The notes under the pieces are model-generated. The model saw nothing but the letters and a program-made list of their open reading frames with translations, searched no databases and was not told where the DNA came from. Source: Splendidivirga corallicola (GTDB lineage Bacteria > Bacteroidota > Bacteroidia > Cytophagales > Cyclobacteriaceae). Taken from it: a stretch of DNA of 64,000 nt. The stretch is taken from positions 62,001 to 126,000 of the forward strand of contig JAUJEA010000008.1 in the NCBI GenBank assembly GCA_030442035.1. Direction: 5' to 3'. The translations under genes were made by a program, and so were the position numbers. Every line of letters begins with the position of its first letter. Positions within the stretch are counted from its first letter, which is position 1. Below are positions 8,748-17,882 of the stretch, piece by piece.

Positions 8748-10637
8748 GTGGAAATAAAAAAACATTTGGGAATTTCACTTGTCATTTTGTGTATGGCAGG
8801 TGTTATAGGCATATCATCATGTGAGAAAAAATATCCCAAAGAATTACCTAATATTTTATGGATAGTGAGTGAAGATAACAGTCCATTCCTGGGATGTTAT
8901 GGGGATACACTGGCAACTACACCAAACCTTGATAAATTGGCTTCCGGGGGAAACTTATATACTCACGCATATGCTAACACTCCGGTTTGTGCACCCGCTA
9001 GAAACACCATTATTACAGGCGTGTATGCCAACTCGAGTGGAAATCAACATATGCGCAGTAAGTATCAAAAATCTGAGATAGTAAATTTTTTCCCTAAATA
9101 TCTTCGTAACCTGGGATATTACTGTACAAATAACGCTAAAGAAGACTACAATACCATCAAACCTGATAGCGTTTGGGATGAGTCAAGTAATCAGGCTCAT
9201 TACCAAAACAGAAAAGGCGACCAGCCGTTTTTCCATATTTTTAATATCGGTATCAGTCACGAAAGTTCGATCCATAAATCGGTGCTAGGATCGGAATTAA
9301 AACACGATCCTGATCAAATGGTACTCCCACCCTATCATCCGGACACTGAAGAAATGCGACATGACTGGGCGCAATATTATGATAAAATAAGCACTATGGA
9401 TGAGCGAGTGGGTAGCATTCTTAAAGAACTTGAGGAAAATGGGCTGGCTGAAAATACCATTGTTTTTTATTATAGCGACCATGGTGGAGTGCTCGGCAGA
9501 AGCAAACGGTATGTATATGAATCAGGGACCCGTGTGCCCTTTATTATTAGGGTTCCGGAAAAATACAAGCATCTGCGCCCCGGAAAAAATGGGGAAGCCA
9601 TCAACCGTATGATCAGCTTTGTAGATCTGGCACCAACCATGTTGAGTCTGACCGGTATACCTATTCCTGATTACATGCAAGGCAACGCATTTTTAGGTCC
9701 GCAAAAATCTGAAGATCCGGAATATGCCTTCATGTTCAGAGGAAGAATGGATGAAAGGTACGACATGTCACGTGCGGTGAGAGACCACAAATTCCGATAC
9801 ATTCACAACTACATGCCTTATCGAATTTACGGACAAGCATTGGAATATCTTTGGAGAGCCCCTTCAATGAAATCCTGGGAAAAAGCCTATCATGATGGGA
9901 AATGTGATACCATTCAAAGCATTTTCTGGAACACAAAACCTGTAGAGGAGTTATATGATACAGAAAATGATCCATGGGAAGTAACTAACCTGGCTGAAAA
10001 ACCCGAATACAAAGAGGTTTTGCTTCGCATGAGAAAAGCTAATTTGGAATGGATAAAAGAAATTAAGGATGTTGGATTTATTCCGGAATCCGAATATGAA
10101 AAGAATATGGAGGAAATGTCTATGTTTGATCATGCAAGGGCTAACAAGAATAATATAGAAGAAAATATTGAAGCAGCTGAATACGCAACTTACGCTACAA
10201 AAGAAACAATCCCACAACTAGTACAATTCCTAAGCAATGATAATAGTGCTACCAGGTATTGGGGAGCAACAGGTTTGCTTATTCTGGGAGATGAGGCCAA
10301 ATCTGCTATTCCAGCATTGAAAGAAGCGCTCCATGATACATCTCCTGGTGTGGTGACAGTGGCTTCCGAAGCACTTTACAATTTGGGAGAATATGACGAT
10401 GCACTTTCAGGTTTGAAACGAGCCCTGCAGTCAGAAAACACTTTTGCCAGAACACATGCACTGAATGCTATCGATTGCCTGGAACTTGATGATCGATCCA
10501 TGATAGAAGCAGTTGTTCAAATGATTAAGGATCATGAAAAAATGAACAGATCACAATACGATCTTAGGGCGGCCAAATTCTTATTAGAAAAATGGAATGT
10601 TGATCCTGCAAATTATGGTTTAGCGTTTAGCTGGTAA
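8748..10637 (+). CDS. Sulfatase lipoprotein with C-terminal HEAT-like repeats
   Basis: Type I (formylglycine) sulfatase. The active-site signature C-x-P-x-R reads CAPAR, the N-terminal metal-binding start is NILWIVSEDNSPFLGCYGD, and YYSDHGG holds the second metal site. The N-terminal style resembles the heparan N-sulfatase branch. After the sulfatase fold (to about residue 490) lies an alpha-helical HEAT-type repeat region (QLVQFLSNDNSATRYWGATG and following). The longest frame opens at a GTG at 8700; the GTG at 8748 gives a clean lipoprotein signal (MEIKKHLGISLVILCMAG, lipobox ending SSC) and is preferred. Probably periplasmic or surface-exposed, desulfating a glycan. Confidence 0.85.
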   Translation: MEIKKHLGISLVILCMAGVIGISSCEKKYPKELPNILWIVSEDNSPFLGCYGDTLATTPNLDKLASGGNLYTHAYANTPVCAPARNTIITGVYANSSGNQHMRSKYQKSEIVNFFPKYLRNLGYYCTNNAKEDYNTIKPDSVWDESSNQAHYQNRKGDQPFFHIFNIGISHESSIHKSVLGSELKHDPDQMVLPPYHPDTEEMRHDWAQYYDKISTMDERVGSILKELEENGLAENTIVFYYSDHGGVLGRSKRYVYESGTRVPFIIRVPEKYKHLRPGKNGEAINRMISFVDLAPTMLSLTGIPIPDYMQGNAFLGPQKSEDPEYAFMFRGRMDERYDMSRAVRDHKFRYIHNYMPYRIYGQALEYLWRAPSMKSWEKAYHDGKCDTIQSIFWNTKPVEELYDTENDPWEVTNLAEKPEYKEVLLRMRKANLEWIKEIKDVGFIPESEYEKNMEEMSMFDHARANKNNIEENIEAAEYATYATKETIPQLVQFLSNDNSATRYWGATGLLILGDEAKSAIPALKEALHDTSPGVVTVASEALYNLGEYDDALSGLKRALQSENTFARTHALNAIDCLELDDRSMIEAVVQMIKDHEKMNRSQYDLRAAKFLLEKWNVDPANYGLAFSW

Positions 10638-11020
10638 CTTTTAAATCATGTTATTGTTAATCAAACTGGATTTGAAATTTTCGTGAAGCCACCGTTCTTT
10701 TTTCGATGAAAGCGTTTTAAAAAGAATTAGAAATCTTGGTAACTGCAGCCAATAGCTTGTTATGCAGTAATCAATATATTCAACTACCCAAAGAATATGT
10801 CACGTTTTATGCCACATTTTTGTCATGAGACAAAAGCCATTTAATATGTCAATATCAAAGTGTGGTCATTTGCTTGATTCAATGGAAAATGAAAGCACTT
10901 GCTGAACATAAATACTGGTTAAAATCATAGAAAGGAATATTCAGTAAATCCTTTTTATAAACAATCATTACTTCTAAGTACTAAACTTCGTTAACAATAT
11001 AATTTACAAATACTTTGTTC
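10638..11020. other. 383-base leader/intergenic region before the ECF41-type sigma gene
   Basis: No gene seen. It contains the candidate autoregulatory promoter at 10798-10824, implying a 5' leader of roughly 185 bases before the sigma start codon. I see no strong terminator for the sulfatase gene. Confidence 0.5.
10798..10824 (+). promoter_or_regulatory. Candidate ECF41-type promoter upstream of the sigma gene
   Basis: TGTCACG, then 16 bases, then TGTC. The layout matches the published ECF41 consensus (TGTCACA-N16-CGTC) except for two positions, and is repeated with the same spacing before azoR at 11906. It suggests the sigma factor activates its own gene. Confidence 0.6.
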
Positions 11021-11905
11021 ATGGTCAATTTTTCGAACACAAATAAAGAGCAGGATCTAAAGGAATATATTAACCTGTTATTTCCTTATGCCTATAATAT
11101 TTTAGGCTCAACAGATGATGCCAAAGACGCTGTGCAAGACGTGATGAGTAATTATGTAGCTTCATCCCGAAAACATGAGATTCAAAATCTCGGTGGGTAT
11201 TTGGTGAAGGGGGTTATTAATCAATCCATCAATATAAAAAACAAGAAAAATAAAACAGACTCTGACCGAATTTCACTACCCGAACCAGTAGCAACTGAAA
11301 GAGCCGACACAGATGTGCATCTCAGAGATATTGCCTCCTATGCTTTACTCATTCTTTTGGAACAATTAAGTGTAAAAGAACGTGCAGTCTTCATTTTAAA
11401 GGAAGCCTTTAGTTATTCACACCAGGAAATTGCCGATGTGCTTTCAAGCACAGTGGAAAACTCACGTAAACTGTTAAGCAGGGCCAAGGAAAAGCTCCAT
11501 AAATCAAAACAAGCGCTGTATCCCTCGAAAGGGAAGAAAGCATTTCAACAAATGGAAAACTTTGTTGATGCCATTAGAAATGGGGACACAAAAAATCTTG
11601 AGCATTTATTATCCAATGATATCATGGTGGTAGCTGACGGTGGCACCAAGGTTCAGGTTGTAAGGGACATCACAACCGGGAAAAAAGCTTCTATCAATTT
11701 GCTGTTGTACGTCTTTGATAAGTTCTTAAAATCACAATCCGTTCGGTATACTGAAATCAACCATCAGCCGGCTATTTTATATTATGAAGGAAAAACACTT
11801 ATTAGCTGCCAGGTATTTTCAATGAATGCAGAATATAAAATTTGTAAAATAAGTGCTATAGTCGATCCTGATAAGCTAAGGCATATAACACAAAATACAC
11901 TTTAA
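11021..11905 (+). CDS. ECF41-type (SigJ-like) RNA polymerase sigma factor with SnoaL-like C-terminal domain
   Basis: About 294 residues. Sigma region 2 (about 8-75, with DDAKDAVQDV) and region 4 (about 105-160, LSVKERAVFILKEAFSYSHQEIADVL) are followed by a SnoaL-like domain (about 165-290) with the ADGG motif used by ECF41 factors instead of a separate anti-sigma protein. In that family the C-terminal extension both inhibits and supports the sigma. ATG 11021 is chosen over the TTG at 11015. Downstream azoR and a cupin gene lie on the same strand, and a shared promoter motif precedes this gene and azoR. Confidence 0.9.
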   Translation: MVNFSNTNKEQDLKEYINLLFPYAYNILGSTDDAKDAVQDVMSNYVASSRKHEIQNLGGYLVKGVINQSINIKNKKNKTDSDRISLPEPVATERADTDVHLRDIASYALLILLEQLSVKERAVFILKEAFSYSHQEIADVLSSTVENSRKLLSRAKEKLHKSKQALYPSKGKKAFQQMENFVDAIRNGDTKNLEHLLSNDIMVVADGGTKVQVVRDITTGKKASINLLLYVFDKFLKSQSVRYTEINHQPAILYYEGKTLISCQVFSMNAEYKICKISAIVDPDKLRHITQNTL

Positions 11906-11932
11906 TGTCACGTTTGATCCGTCCATTTTGTC
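11906..11932 (+). promoter_or_regulatory. Candidate ECF41-type promoter upstream of azoR
   Basis: TGTCACG-N16-TGTC, the same two elements at the same 27-base span as at 10798. It begins directly after the sigma gene stop codon and lies 27 bases before the azoR start codon. Confidence 0.6.
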
Positions 11933-11959
11933 TTATACATAAATCAAATAAAATGTTTT

Positions 11960-12574
11960 ATGAAGACACTCTTAAGGATCGATTCAAGCTCCAGAATTGA
12001 GGGCTCTCACTCAAGAAAGTTAGCGGATTATGTAGAAGCAAAATGGAGAGCATTTCATCCTGATGGCCACGTTGTTTACAGGGATTTGGTGAAACATCAT
12101 ATACCGCATATACCCAACAACACCATAGAAGGGTTTTACACACCCAAAGAAAAAATTACCGACCTTGTGCTAAAAGCCACTGCTATTTCTGATGAGCTGA
12201 TAGCTGAATTAAAACAAGCTGATGAATTATTGATTAGCAGTCCCTTGTACAATTTAAACATTCCTTCTAATCTCAAAGCCTATATTGATCATGTTACCAG
12301 GATTGGTCACACTTTTGGGATGAATAGTGACGGTTCCTATTTTGGTTTGCTCAATGGCAAAACTGCTTACCTGGCGACGGTTAAAGGCGGTAAGTATGCG
12401 GGTACACCCATGGCTGCCTATGATTTTCAGGAACCCTATTTAAAAGCCATTTTACATCATATGGGGATAACCGTGAAAAGCATATTTTCATTAGAAGGAA
12501 CAGCACAAGCAGGCTCTATGGAGCAAAATCTTTTTCAAGTCCACCAACAAATTGATACTATTTTCAACCTTTAA
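11960..12574 (+). CDS. azoR: FMN-dependent NAD(P)H quinone/azo reductase
   Basis: 204-residue flavodoxin-fold reductase of the AzoR type, which uses NADH or NADPH to reduce quinones and azo compounds and helps against electrophile or thiol stress. The FMN phosphate loop near the N-terminus (SSSRIEGSHSRKLAD), the SSPLYNLNIPSNLKAYIDHV loop and TVKGGKYAG are as in AzoR. The cupin gene starts 11 bases further on, so the pair forms an operon, probably controlled by the upstream ECF41-type sigma factor via the promoter at 11906. Confidence 0.88.
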   Translation: MKTLLRIDSSSRIEGSHSRKLADYVEAKWRAFHPDGHVVYRDLVKHHIPHIPNNTIEGFYTPKEKITDLVLKATAISDELIAELKQADELLISSPLYNLNIPSNLKAYIDHVTRIGHTFGMNSDGSYFGLLNGKTAYLATVKGGKYAGTPMAAYDFQEPYLKAILHHMGITVKSIFSLEGTAQAGSMEQNLFQVHQQIDTIFNL

Positions 12575-12585
12575 ACTTGAATAAA

Positions 12586-13095
12586 ATGAAAACCGATTTC
12601 TTTAATGATATACTGGAAAACAAAGCAGCTATTGTCGGACCTAATGAGGGGGAAACATTCACCATGAATGGCCTCTCTTTAACGTTCAAGGTTACCAGTG
12701 AATTATCCAATGATCAATTAGGTGTTTATGAAATAATCCTGGCTCCACAGACAATTGGCGCAAAGCTTCACTACCATCGGTTTATGGATGAAACATTTAT
12801 TGTAACTAAAGGCGTTTTAACCATTCAAACAGGACCAAATGATGAACAGTTGGCCACACCGGGCACTGTTGCCTATATACCGAGGTTCACTCCTCACGGA
12901 TTTAGAAATAATACCGATGAAGAAGTAAAAGTGACTTTGTTATTTAACCCATCGCAAAAAAGGGAAGGTTTCTTCAGAGGTCTCAAAGAAACGTTAGGAG
13001 AGCAACCTATTGATCCGGGAAAGTATTTGAAACTTTATAACAAATACGACAGCTTCCCGGTTGACACATCCGATATGCTTCCGGTCAGAGACTGA
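12586..13095 (+). CDS. Cupin-domain protein
   Basis: About 169 residues with one conserved-barrel cupin. Motif 1 is visible as LHYHRFMDETFIVTKG (two His plus Glu as metal ligands) and motif 2 as PRFTPHGFRN. The metal site seems complete, so a dioxygenase or isomerase-like activity or simple ligand binding is possible; the reaction cannot be named. ATG 12586 is preferred to the TTG at 12577. Lies 11 bases after azoR, in the presumed ECF41 regulon, where small redox enzymes are usual. Confidence 0.82.
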   Translation: MKTDFFNDILENKAAIVGPNEGETFTMNGLSLTFKVTSELSNDQLGVYEIILAPQTIGAKLHYHRFMDETFIVTKGVLTIQTGPNDEQLATPGTVAYIPRFTPHGFRNNTDEEVKVTLLFNPSQKREGFFRGLKETLGEQPIDPGKYLKLYNKYDSFPVDTSDMLPVRD

Positions 13096-13198
13096 ATATT
13101 CTTATTTTCCACTGTTATAAAGGTGGAAACAAAACACCTCAATCAATTTACTTTGGGATTCAATTAGCTGCCTGAAATTCACCATGATCAATGAACTA

Positions 13199-13231
13199 AG
13201 ATGTATGACACTTTACAAGTGTCATACATCT
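13199..13231. terminator. Perfect 15-bp hairpin between convergent genes
   Basis: Arms 13199-13213 and 13217-13231 are exact inverted copies around a 3-base loop (core GATGTATGACACTT). It sits between the cupin gene (plus) and the amidohydrolase (minus) and probably ends transcription from both sides. A related hairpin lies at the end of each long repeat near 20.7 and 21.0 kb. Confidence 0.7.
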
Positions 13232-13309
13232 AAAGCATTTTCCAATAAGGAAATACTATTAGCAAATATTTTGAAACCTCAAGAAGTGCAAGGCTTCTTA
13301 AGGTATAAA

Positions 13310-14641
13310 CTACTTATATCGTTTACCATGTTTAATCACCAAATCAACGTCCTGTAACAGGCTAATATAGCGGAGCACATCTCCCTTAACCGCGATGATA
13401 TCCGCATATTTCCCCTCACTTATCGTACCAACTTCCTTATCTACCCCCATTAGAACCGAAGGCCAGTAGGTAGCCGCTTTAATAGCATACATCGGGTCAA
13501 AACCAAATTCATTTACCCAGACGTCAAGCTCATTCCAGGTAGACTGGCTGTGAAATTTCATCGGTATTCCACTATCGGTCCCTATAAGTAATACAACGCC
13601 GGCATCCTTCAATTGGTTTACCTTAGTCTCCAAAGTAGGCCTTCTTGTAGGGGTAATTTGAAAGTAAGGAAGCCGGTCCGGATGTTGTATTGATTGCTTG
13701 ATGTCCTGAATGATGGAATCAGGAAGGTCCAAATGCCAGGAATCATTATCCAGTTTTTCGGGATTATCTCTTACGTATTCATAATTGTATAATCCTTCCA
13801 CTGTAGGTGTCCAGAACAACGGACCTAAATTCATTTGGGCAGTTCTTTCTTTCAACATATTCATGACATCCTCAGGATACTCAGGAGCAGATGACAATCC
13901 CGTATGTTCGAAACAATCAACTCCTGCAATTAAACCTCTTCTAATTTCTTCCGGCCTATGTCCATGGGCCACTACTGTCAGGTTATGTTGATGGGCTTCA
14001 TCTACCACTGCTAAAACCTCATCCATGGTCATTTGGTCCTGGTCAATAAGCTTGATACAATCAACTCCTGCCTCAGCCAGCTGTCTGACCTTATCACGTG
14101 CATCTTTTTCTCCATTGACTCCCCAGCGGAATTGTTCTGTGCCCGGATATGGTTTATGTTGAATAAATGGACCCGACATATACATGGTTGGGCCGGGGAT
14201 GTCCCCTCGATTAATAGCGTCACGAACAGCAATGCTTTCCTTTAGTGGAGCTCCCAAGTCCCTTGCACTGGTAACACCCGCCATCAACAATTGATGTGCT
14301 GACGCCGGCATAATCACTTTCTCGAAGAATGGCGGATAAGTTTTATCCCAATAGGTATAATTACTGTGTCCGTTTATCATCAAATGCACATGCATGTCCC
14401 ATAAGCCAGGCAAAACACTCATTCCCTCCGTGGAAATAATTTCCGCACCATCCGGAACTTGTAATTGTCCGACCTGGCCTATTGCTTTGATTTTTTCACC
14501 CTCGATGATGATCACACTATTCCGGATAGGCTCAGCGCCAAAACCGTCAATCAAGGTCCCTCCTACAAGTGCTTTGATATTCTGCGCATATCCGGTCTGG
14601 ATAAGCAAAAGAAGGATTAGTATATAGCACAGTTTTTTCAT
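13310..14641 (-). CDS. Exported metal-dependent amidohydrolase (imidazolonepropionase-like family)
   Basis: 443 residues with a signal peptide (MKKLCYILILLLLIQTGYAQ) and the amidohydrolase TIM barrel. Metal ligands are recognisable: HxH in WDMHVHL, a Lys in CIKLID that could be carboxylated, His in VVAHGH and CFEHTG, and Asp in IGTDSG. The closing YADIIAVKGD strand is typical. Members include secreted Xaa-Pro or other dipeptidases; the substrate is unknown. Single gene on the minus strand, convergent with the cupin operon. Short GTTAAAGT repeats lie just upstream, near 14660-14682. Confidence 0.86.
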   Translation of the reverse strand: MKKLCYILILLLLIQTGYAQNIKALVGGTLIDGFGAEPIRNSVIIIEGEKIKAIGQVGQLQVPDGAEIISTEGMSVLPGLWDMHVHLMINGHSNYTYWDKTYPPFFEKVIMPASAHQLLMAGVTSARDLGAPLKESIAVRDAINRGDIPGPTMYMSGPFIQHKPYPGTEQFRWGVNGEKDARDKVRQLAEAGVDCIKLIDQDQMTMDEVLAVVDEAHQHNLTVVAHGHRPEEIRRGLIAGVDCFEHTGLSSAPEYPEDVMNMLKERTAQMNLGPLFWTPTVEGLYNYEYVRDNPEKLDNDSWHLDLPDSIIQDIKQSIQHPDRLPYFQITPTRRPTLETKVNQLKDAGVVLLIGTDSGIPMKFHSQSTWNELDVWVNEFGFDPMYAIKAATYWPSVLMGVDKEVGTISEGKYADIIAVKGDVLRYISLLQDVDLVIKHGKRYK

Positions 14642-14845
14642 CGGGCCTTTTGGGAGTATGTTAAAGTGTTAAAGTGTTAAAGAAATAAAAAAATTCTAGG
14701 ACAACACTTTAACAAAATAAGCATTTTTCTTGAGATTTCGAAATGTAATAAGGATCAATGCCGGTTTATTCAAAACATTATACCCACCAAAATCAGGCTT
14801 TGCAACCCTATGTTTTTTTTCTTAAATACCGCAAGACTCGGGCAC

Positions 14846-16063
14846 TTAGTTCATATGAGAAGAAAGTTTCCCTGCAATAAATCCTGTTGTCCAGGCTGCC
14901 TGGAAATTAAACCCTCCGGTCACTCCGTCAATGTCAAGTACCTCTCCGGCAAAATAAAGTCCCGGGCACTTATTGCTTTCCATGGTGCGCATCGAAACAT
15001 TTTCCAAACTTACGCCACCACACGTTACAAACTCTTCTTTGAAGGTAGTTTTCCCGCTGACCTGGTATACATCATTAAGGAGCACATTCAATAATCTGTT
15101 CAAGTTTTTCTTTCCCAAATTATTCCAGGAGACCTGTTGGTCAATATTCACTTTTTCTAACAGAAACATCCATAGCCTGGAAGGTAATTGAAATGGGTTT
15201 TTGTTCGTAACCTTTCTGTTACCTATGTTCTCGGACAATTCATTTAAAAGTTGCCTGGCTTCTTCTTCCTTAATGCTTCCCAACCAATTTATCTGAACTT
15301 TAAATTGATAGTTCAAGTCATTTAATATTCTTGCACCAAATGCTGATAGCCTTAGGGCGGCCGGTCCGCTCATTCCCCAGTGTGTTACCAGCAACGGACC
15401 TGTACTTTCCAATTTAGTTCCTTGAATTCTAATAGTCACGGGATCGGCCACAAGTCCCATTAGACTTCGAATAGATTCCTGAGGCATGTTAAAAGTAAAT
15501 AAGGAAGGAACGGGCGGTTCAATGCGGTGCCCCAATTGCCGCAACCAATTGAATCCTTCAAGCTTGGGGGAGCCGCCTGTAGCTATAACGACTTTATCTG
15601 CTATAAACGGTTCTCTATTCACCATTAATTCAAAAGAATCACTTCCATTCTGAATAGAACTAACCGTGGAGCGCTTTCTTATTTCAATGCCTAGCCGTCT
15701 TGTTTCATTGAGCAAGCAATCTATGATCGTTTGAGAATTGTCGGTGACAGGAAACATCCTGTTGTCTGTTTCGGTTTTTAATAAAACACCTCTTTCCTCA
15801 AACCACTTAACAGTGTCTTTTGTATTGAAAAAACCAAATGCCTTTTTCAGTTGCTTTTCACCTCTGGGGTAGAATTTAACAAGCGTTGGAATATGAAAAC
15901 AGGCATGGCTTACATTGCACCTCCCCCCTCCTGAAATTTTGACCTTTGCCAATAGTTTATCCGACTTTTCCAAAATAACCACTTCAGCACCCGGGTTATG
16001 GGTTTTACAGGAAATAGCGGTGAAAAAACCAGCAGCTCCTCCTCCAATGATCGCAACTTTCAA
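14846..16063 (-). CDS. NAD(P)/FAD-dependent oxidoreductase, HI0933/BaiN family
   Basis: 405 residues. The FAD loop GGGAAG (7-12), the family hallmark KISGGGRCNVSH, and the C-terminal ELYFAGE-type segment (GLYFAGEVLDIDGVTGGFN) followed by AWTTG identify the HI0933-like flavoproteins. Biochemical role is poorly known; related proteins act as aminoacetone oxidases or bile-acid reductases. Cytoplasmic. Divergent from the next gene, sharing a 128-base promoter region. Confidence 0.9.
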   Translation of the reverse strand: MKVAIIGGGAAGFFTAISCKTHNPGAEVVILEKSDKLLAKVKISGGGRCNVSHACFHIPTLVKFYPRGEKQLKKAFGFFNTKDTVKWFEERGVLLKTETDNRMFPVTDNSQTIIDCLLNETRRLGIEIRKRSTVSSIQNGSDSFELMVNREPFIADKVVIATGGSPKLEGFNWLRQLGHRIEPPVPSLFTFNMPQESIRSLMGLVADPVTIRIQGTKLESTGPLLVTHWGMSGPAALRLSAFGARILNDLNYQFKVQINWLGSIKEEEARQLLNELSENIGNRKVTNKNPFQLPSRLWMFLLEKVNIDQQVSWNNLGKKNLNRLLNVLLNDVYQVSGKTTFKEEFVTCGGVSLENVSMRTMESNKCPGLYFAGEVLDIDGVTGGFNFQAAWTTGFIAGKLSSHMN

Positions 16064-16191
16064 TTTTTCAATATTTAAAAAAGTAAAGATACATGGAGGT
16101 TTGCTAGAATGGAAATAATGTTGTTGGGACGGATCATTATCAGTTAAAATTCATTTATTTTGATTGTTTCAAATATCACAATCAATCGTCC

Positions 16192-17466
16192 ATGCGGATA
16201 TCCAGAATCCCTGTTATTTTTTTTATTTTATTGGTTCCTATTTTTTCCTTCTCCCAGAGTCCGGTTCAATTAGAAGGTAAGATAATCGATGGAAGTAATG
16301 GTAAGCCACTGCTTTATGCCAATGTTTCATTATTAAAAAAATCGATCGGAACAAATTCAGATCTTCAAGGGTACTTCAAATTAACTCTGAATCAATTACT
16401 TGAAAGCGATAGTCTGGTCATATCATTTGTTGGATTTAATACCAAGAAAATCAATATCATTTCATTTCTGGAACAATCAAATCCAAATATTGAACTACAT
16501 CCAACCTCCCTTAAACTTTCTGAAATTGTTATCAAACCCAAACAATTGAACCTAAAAAAACTCATGGCCGCTGTAGCGAATCGCTTCAGAGAAACCAACC
16601 GCAAAGAGCCTCATATTGCACAAAGCCATTATCATGAATGGGCCAAACATAACAACCGCTACATTATGTTTACAGAAAGCATTGGTTATTCAATCTATAT
16701 GGGAGATGCCCTGGATGTAAGCCCATTGGCAAAGCATAAATTCTTCTACGAAAATGTTCGGAAAAGCGACAGAAAAGAAACATGGCTGAAATATGCAAAT
16801 CCCTATAATGATCTGCCATTGGGAGGTAGCAATACCTTAAATGCCTATAGAAGATTTGAATTGAATGGTCCTCTATCCATTAAAAATAATCACAAGTTCA
16901 GATATCATTTGGATTCGTCGTACGTCTGGCAAAACCAATGGGTACATTGCATTAAATTCTCAAAGGGTGAAGAAAAAGGTGAAATTCAAATAGTTGAAAA
17001 TGACTTTTCGATCAAGAGGGTGCATTTAACAACTCGACATTTATGGAGCATTCATTTGAAGAAACAAGTCAAGGGAAAACTGGCAATTGAGTTTAATTAT
17101 TTTGATAATCAACCTTTTGTTTCTTCTGTTGAAATTCAATACAATATTGCAGGAATAGCCTACTCAAATAAATTGACTGTGTTATCACAGAAATTTGATA
17201 GTTTTCAGCTTACACAATCGGATTGGGGCGCTATCAATGGAAATGACCAGGAACCTTTTATCAATTATGAACCCATATTGTGGGAAAAATACCTCGTGCC
17301 TGAAATAAAAGGTTATACCAATATACATCATGACCTGAGTCACGAAGAAAGGAATTTAGATGAGCAGTTCTTGTTTAACTCAAAAAAATATCATACTTCT
17401 AAAAATGCCTCATCACAGATCGAGCAGGCAAATCACTTCATTGACAAATTGAAGGAATTATTTTAA
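16192..17466 (+). CDS. Secreted protein with carboxypeptidase-like regulatory domain (short DUF5686-like relative)
   Basis: 424 residues: signal peptide (about 1-22), a carboxypeptidase regulatory-like beta sandwich (about 26-100, LEGKIIDGSNGKPLLYANVSL), then LKLSEIVIKPKQ and a helical-plus-beta region. The first half aligns by eye with the start of the larger protein at 17883, including the link to a region of lysine-rich helices, but the long outer-membrane barrel is missing. It is probably periplasmic or outer-membrane associated. The function is unknown. Confidence 0.75.
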   Translation: MRISRIPVIFFILLVPIFSFSQSPVQLEGKIIDGSNGKPLLYANVSLLKKSIGTNSDLQGYFKLTLNQLLESDSLVISFVGFNTKKINIISFLEQSNPNIELHPTSLKLSEIVIKPKQLNLKKLMAAVANRFRETNRKEPHIAQSHYHEWAKHNNRYIMFTESIGYSIYMGDALDVSPLAKHKFFYENVRKSDRKETWLKYANPYNDLPLGGSNTLNAYRRFELNGPLSIKNNHKFRYHLDSSYVWQNQWVHCIKFSKGEEKGEIQIVENDFSIKRVHLTTRHLWSIHLKKQVKGKLAIEFNYFDNQPFVSSVEIQYNIAGIAYSNKLTVLSQKFDSFQLTQSDWGAINGNDQEPFINYEPILWEKYLVPEIKGYTNIHHDLSHEERNLDEQFLFNSKKYHTSKNASSQIEQANHFIDKLKELF

Positions 17467-17882
17467 TGATTACGGAGATCCGGCATATCAACCTGTTTTT
17501 CTCTGAATCTAATTTCGAAGAAAGGACGAAAATTGAAAAGCGGGTATTTAGCTATTGAAAGAACTCTCAATCAATTTGTAGTACAATCCGCACAAGGCAA
17601 ATAATCCACTTGTATGACAACTATGATGTGATACCAACATTATTAAATTCAATTCAGGTAATCACTTGTGAATAAACAAATCCCACCAAACAACCTTTAA
17701 ACTGTATTTGCATTTATGAAATATACCATCAATCTGAAATAAAACTTAATCAGACTGTAATGTTTGTATTTATTTTTTGTCTATAGCATACTAACTAACC
17801 AAAAGATTTACCAAAAATTAACCTGATCCATTAATACGCCTGTTACAAAAGCAAATGTCATCGTGTTTAACCAAAAAGCTTC
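17467..17882. other. 416-base intergenic region, nothing recognised
   Basis: AT-rich, no credible ORF, hairpin or consensus promoter box noticed between the two plus-strand secreted-protein genes. Confidence 0.5.

Noticed and set aside
14660..14690. Short GTTAAAGT tandem as a binding site array
   Set aside because: The same words occur in other intergenic regions and fit the dispersed repeat family better than an operator.
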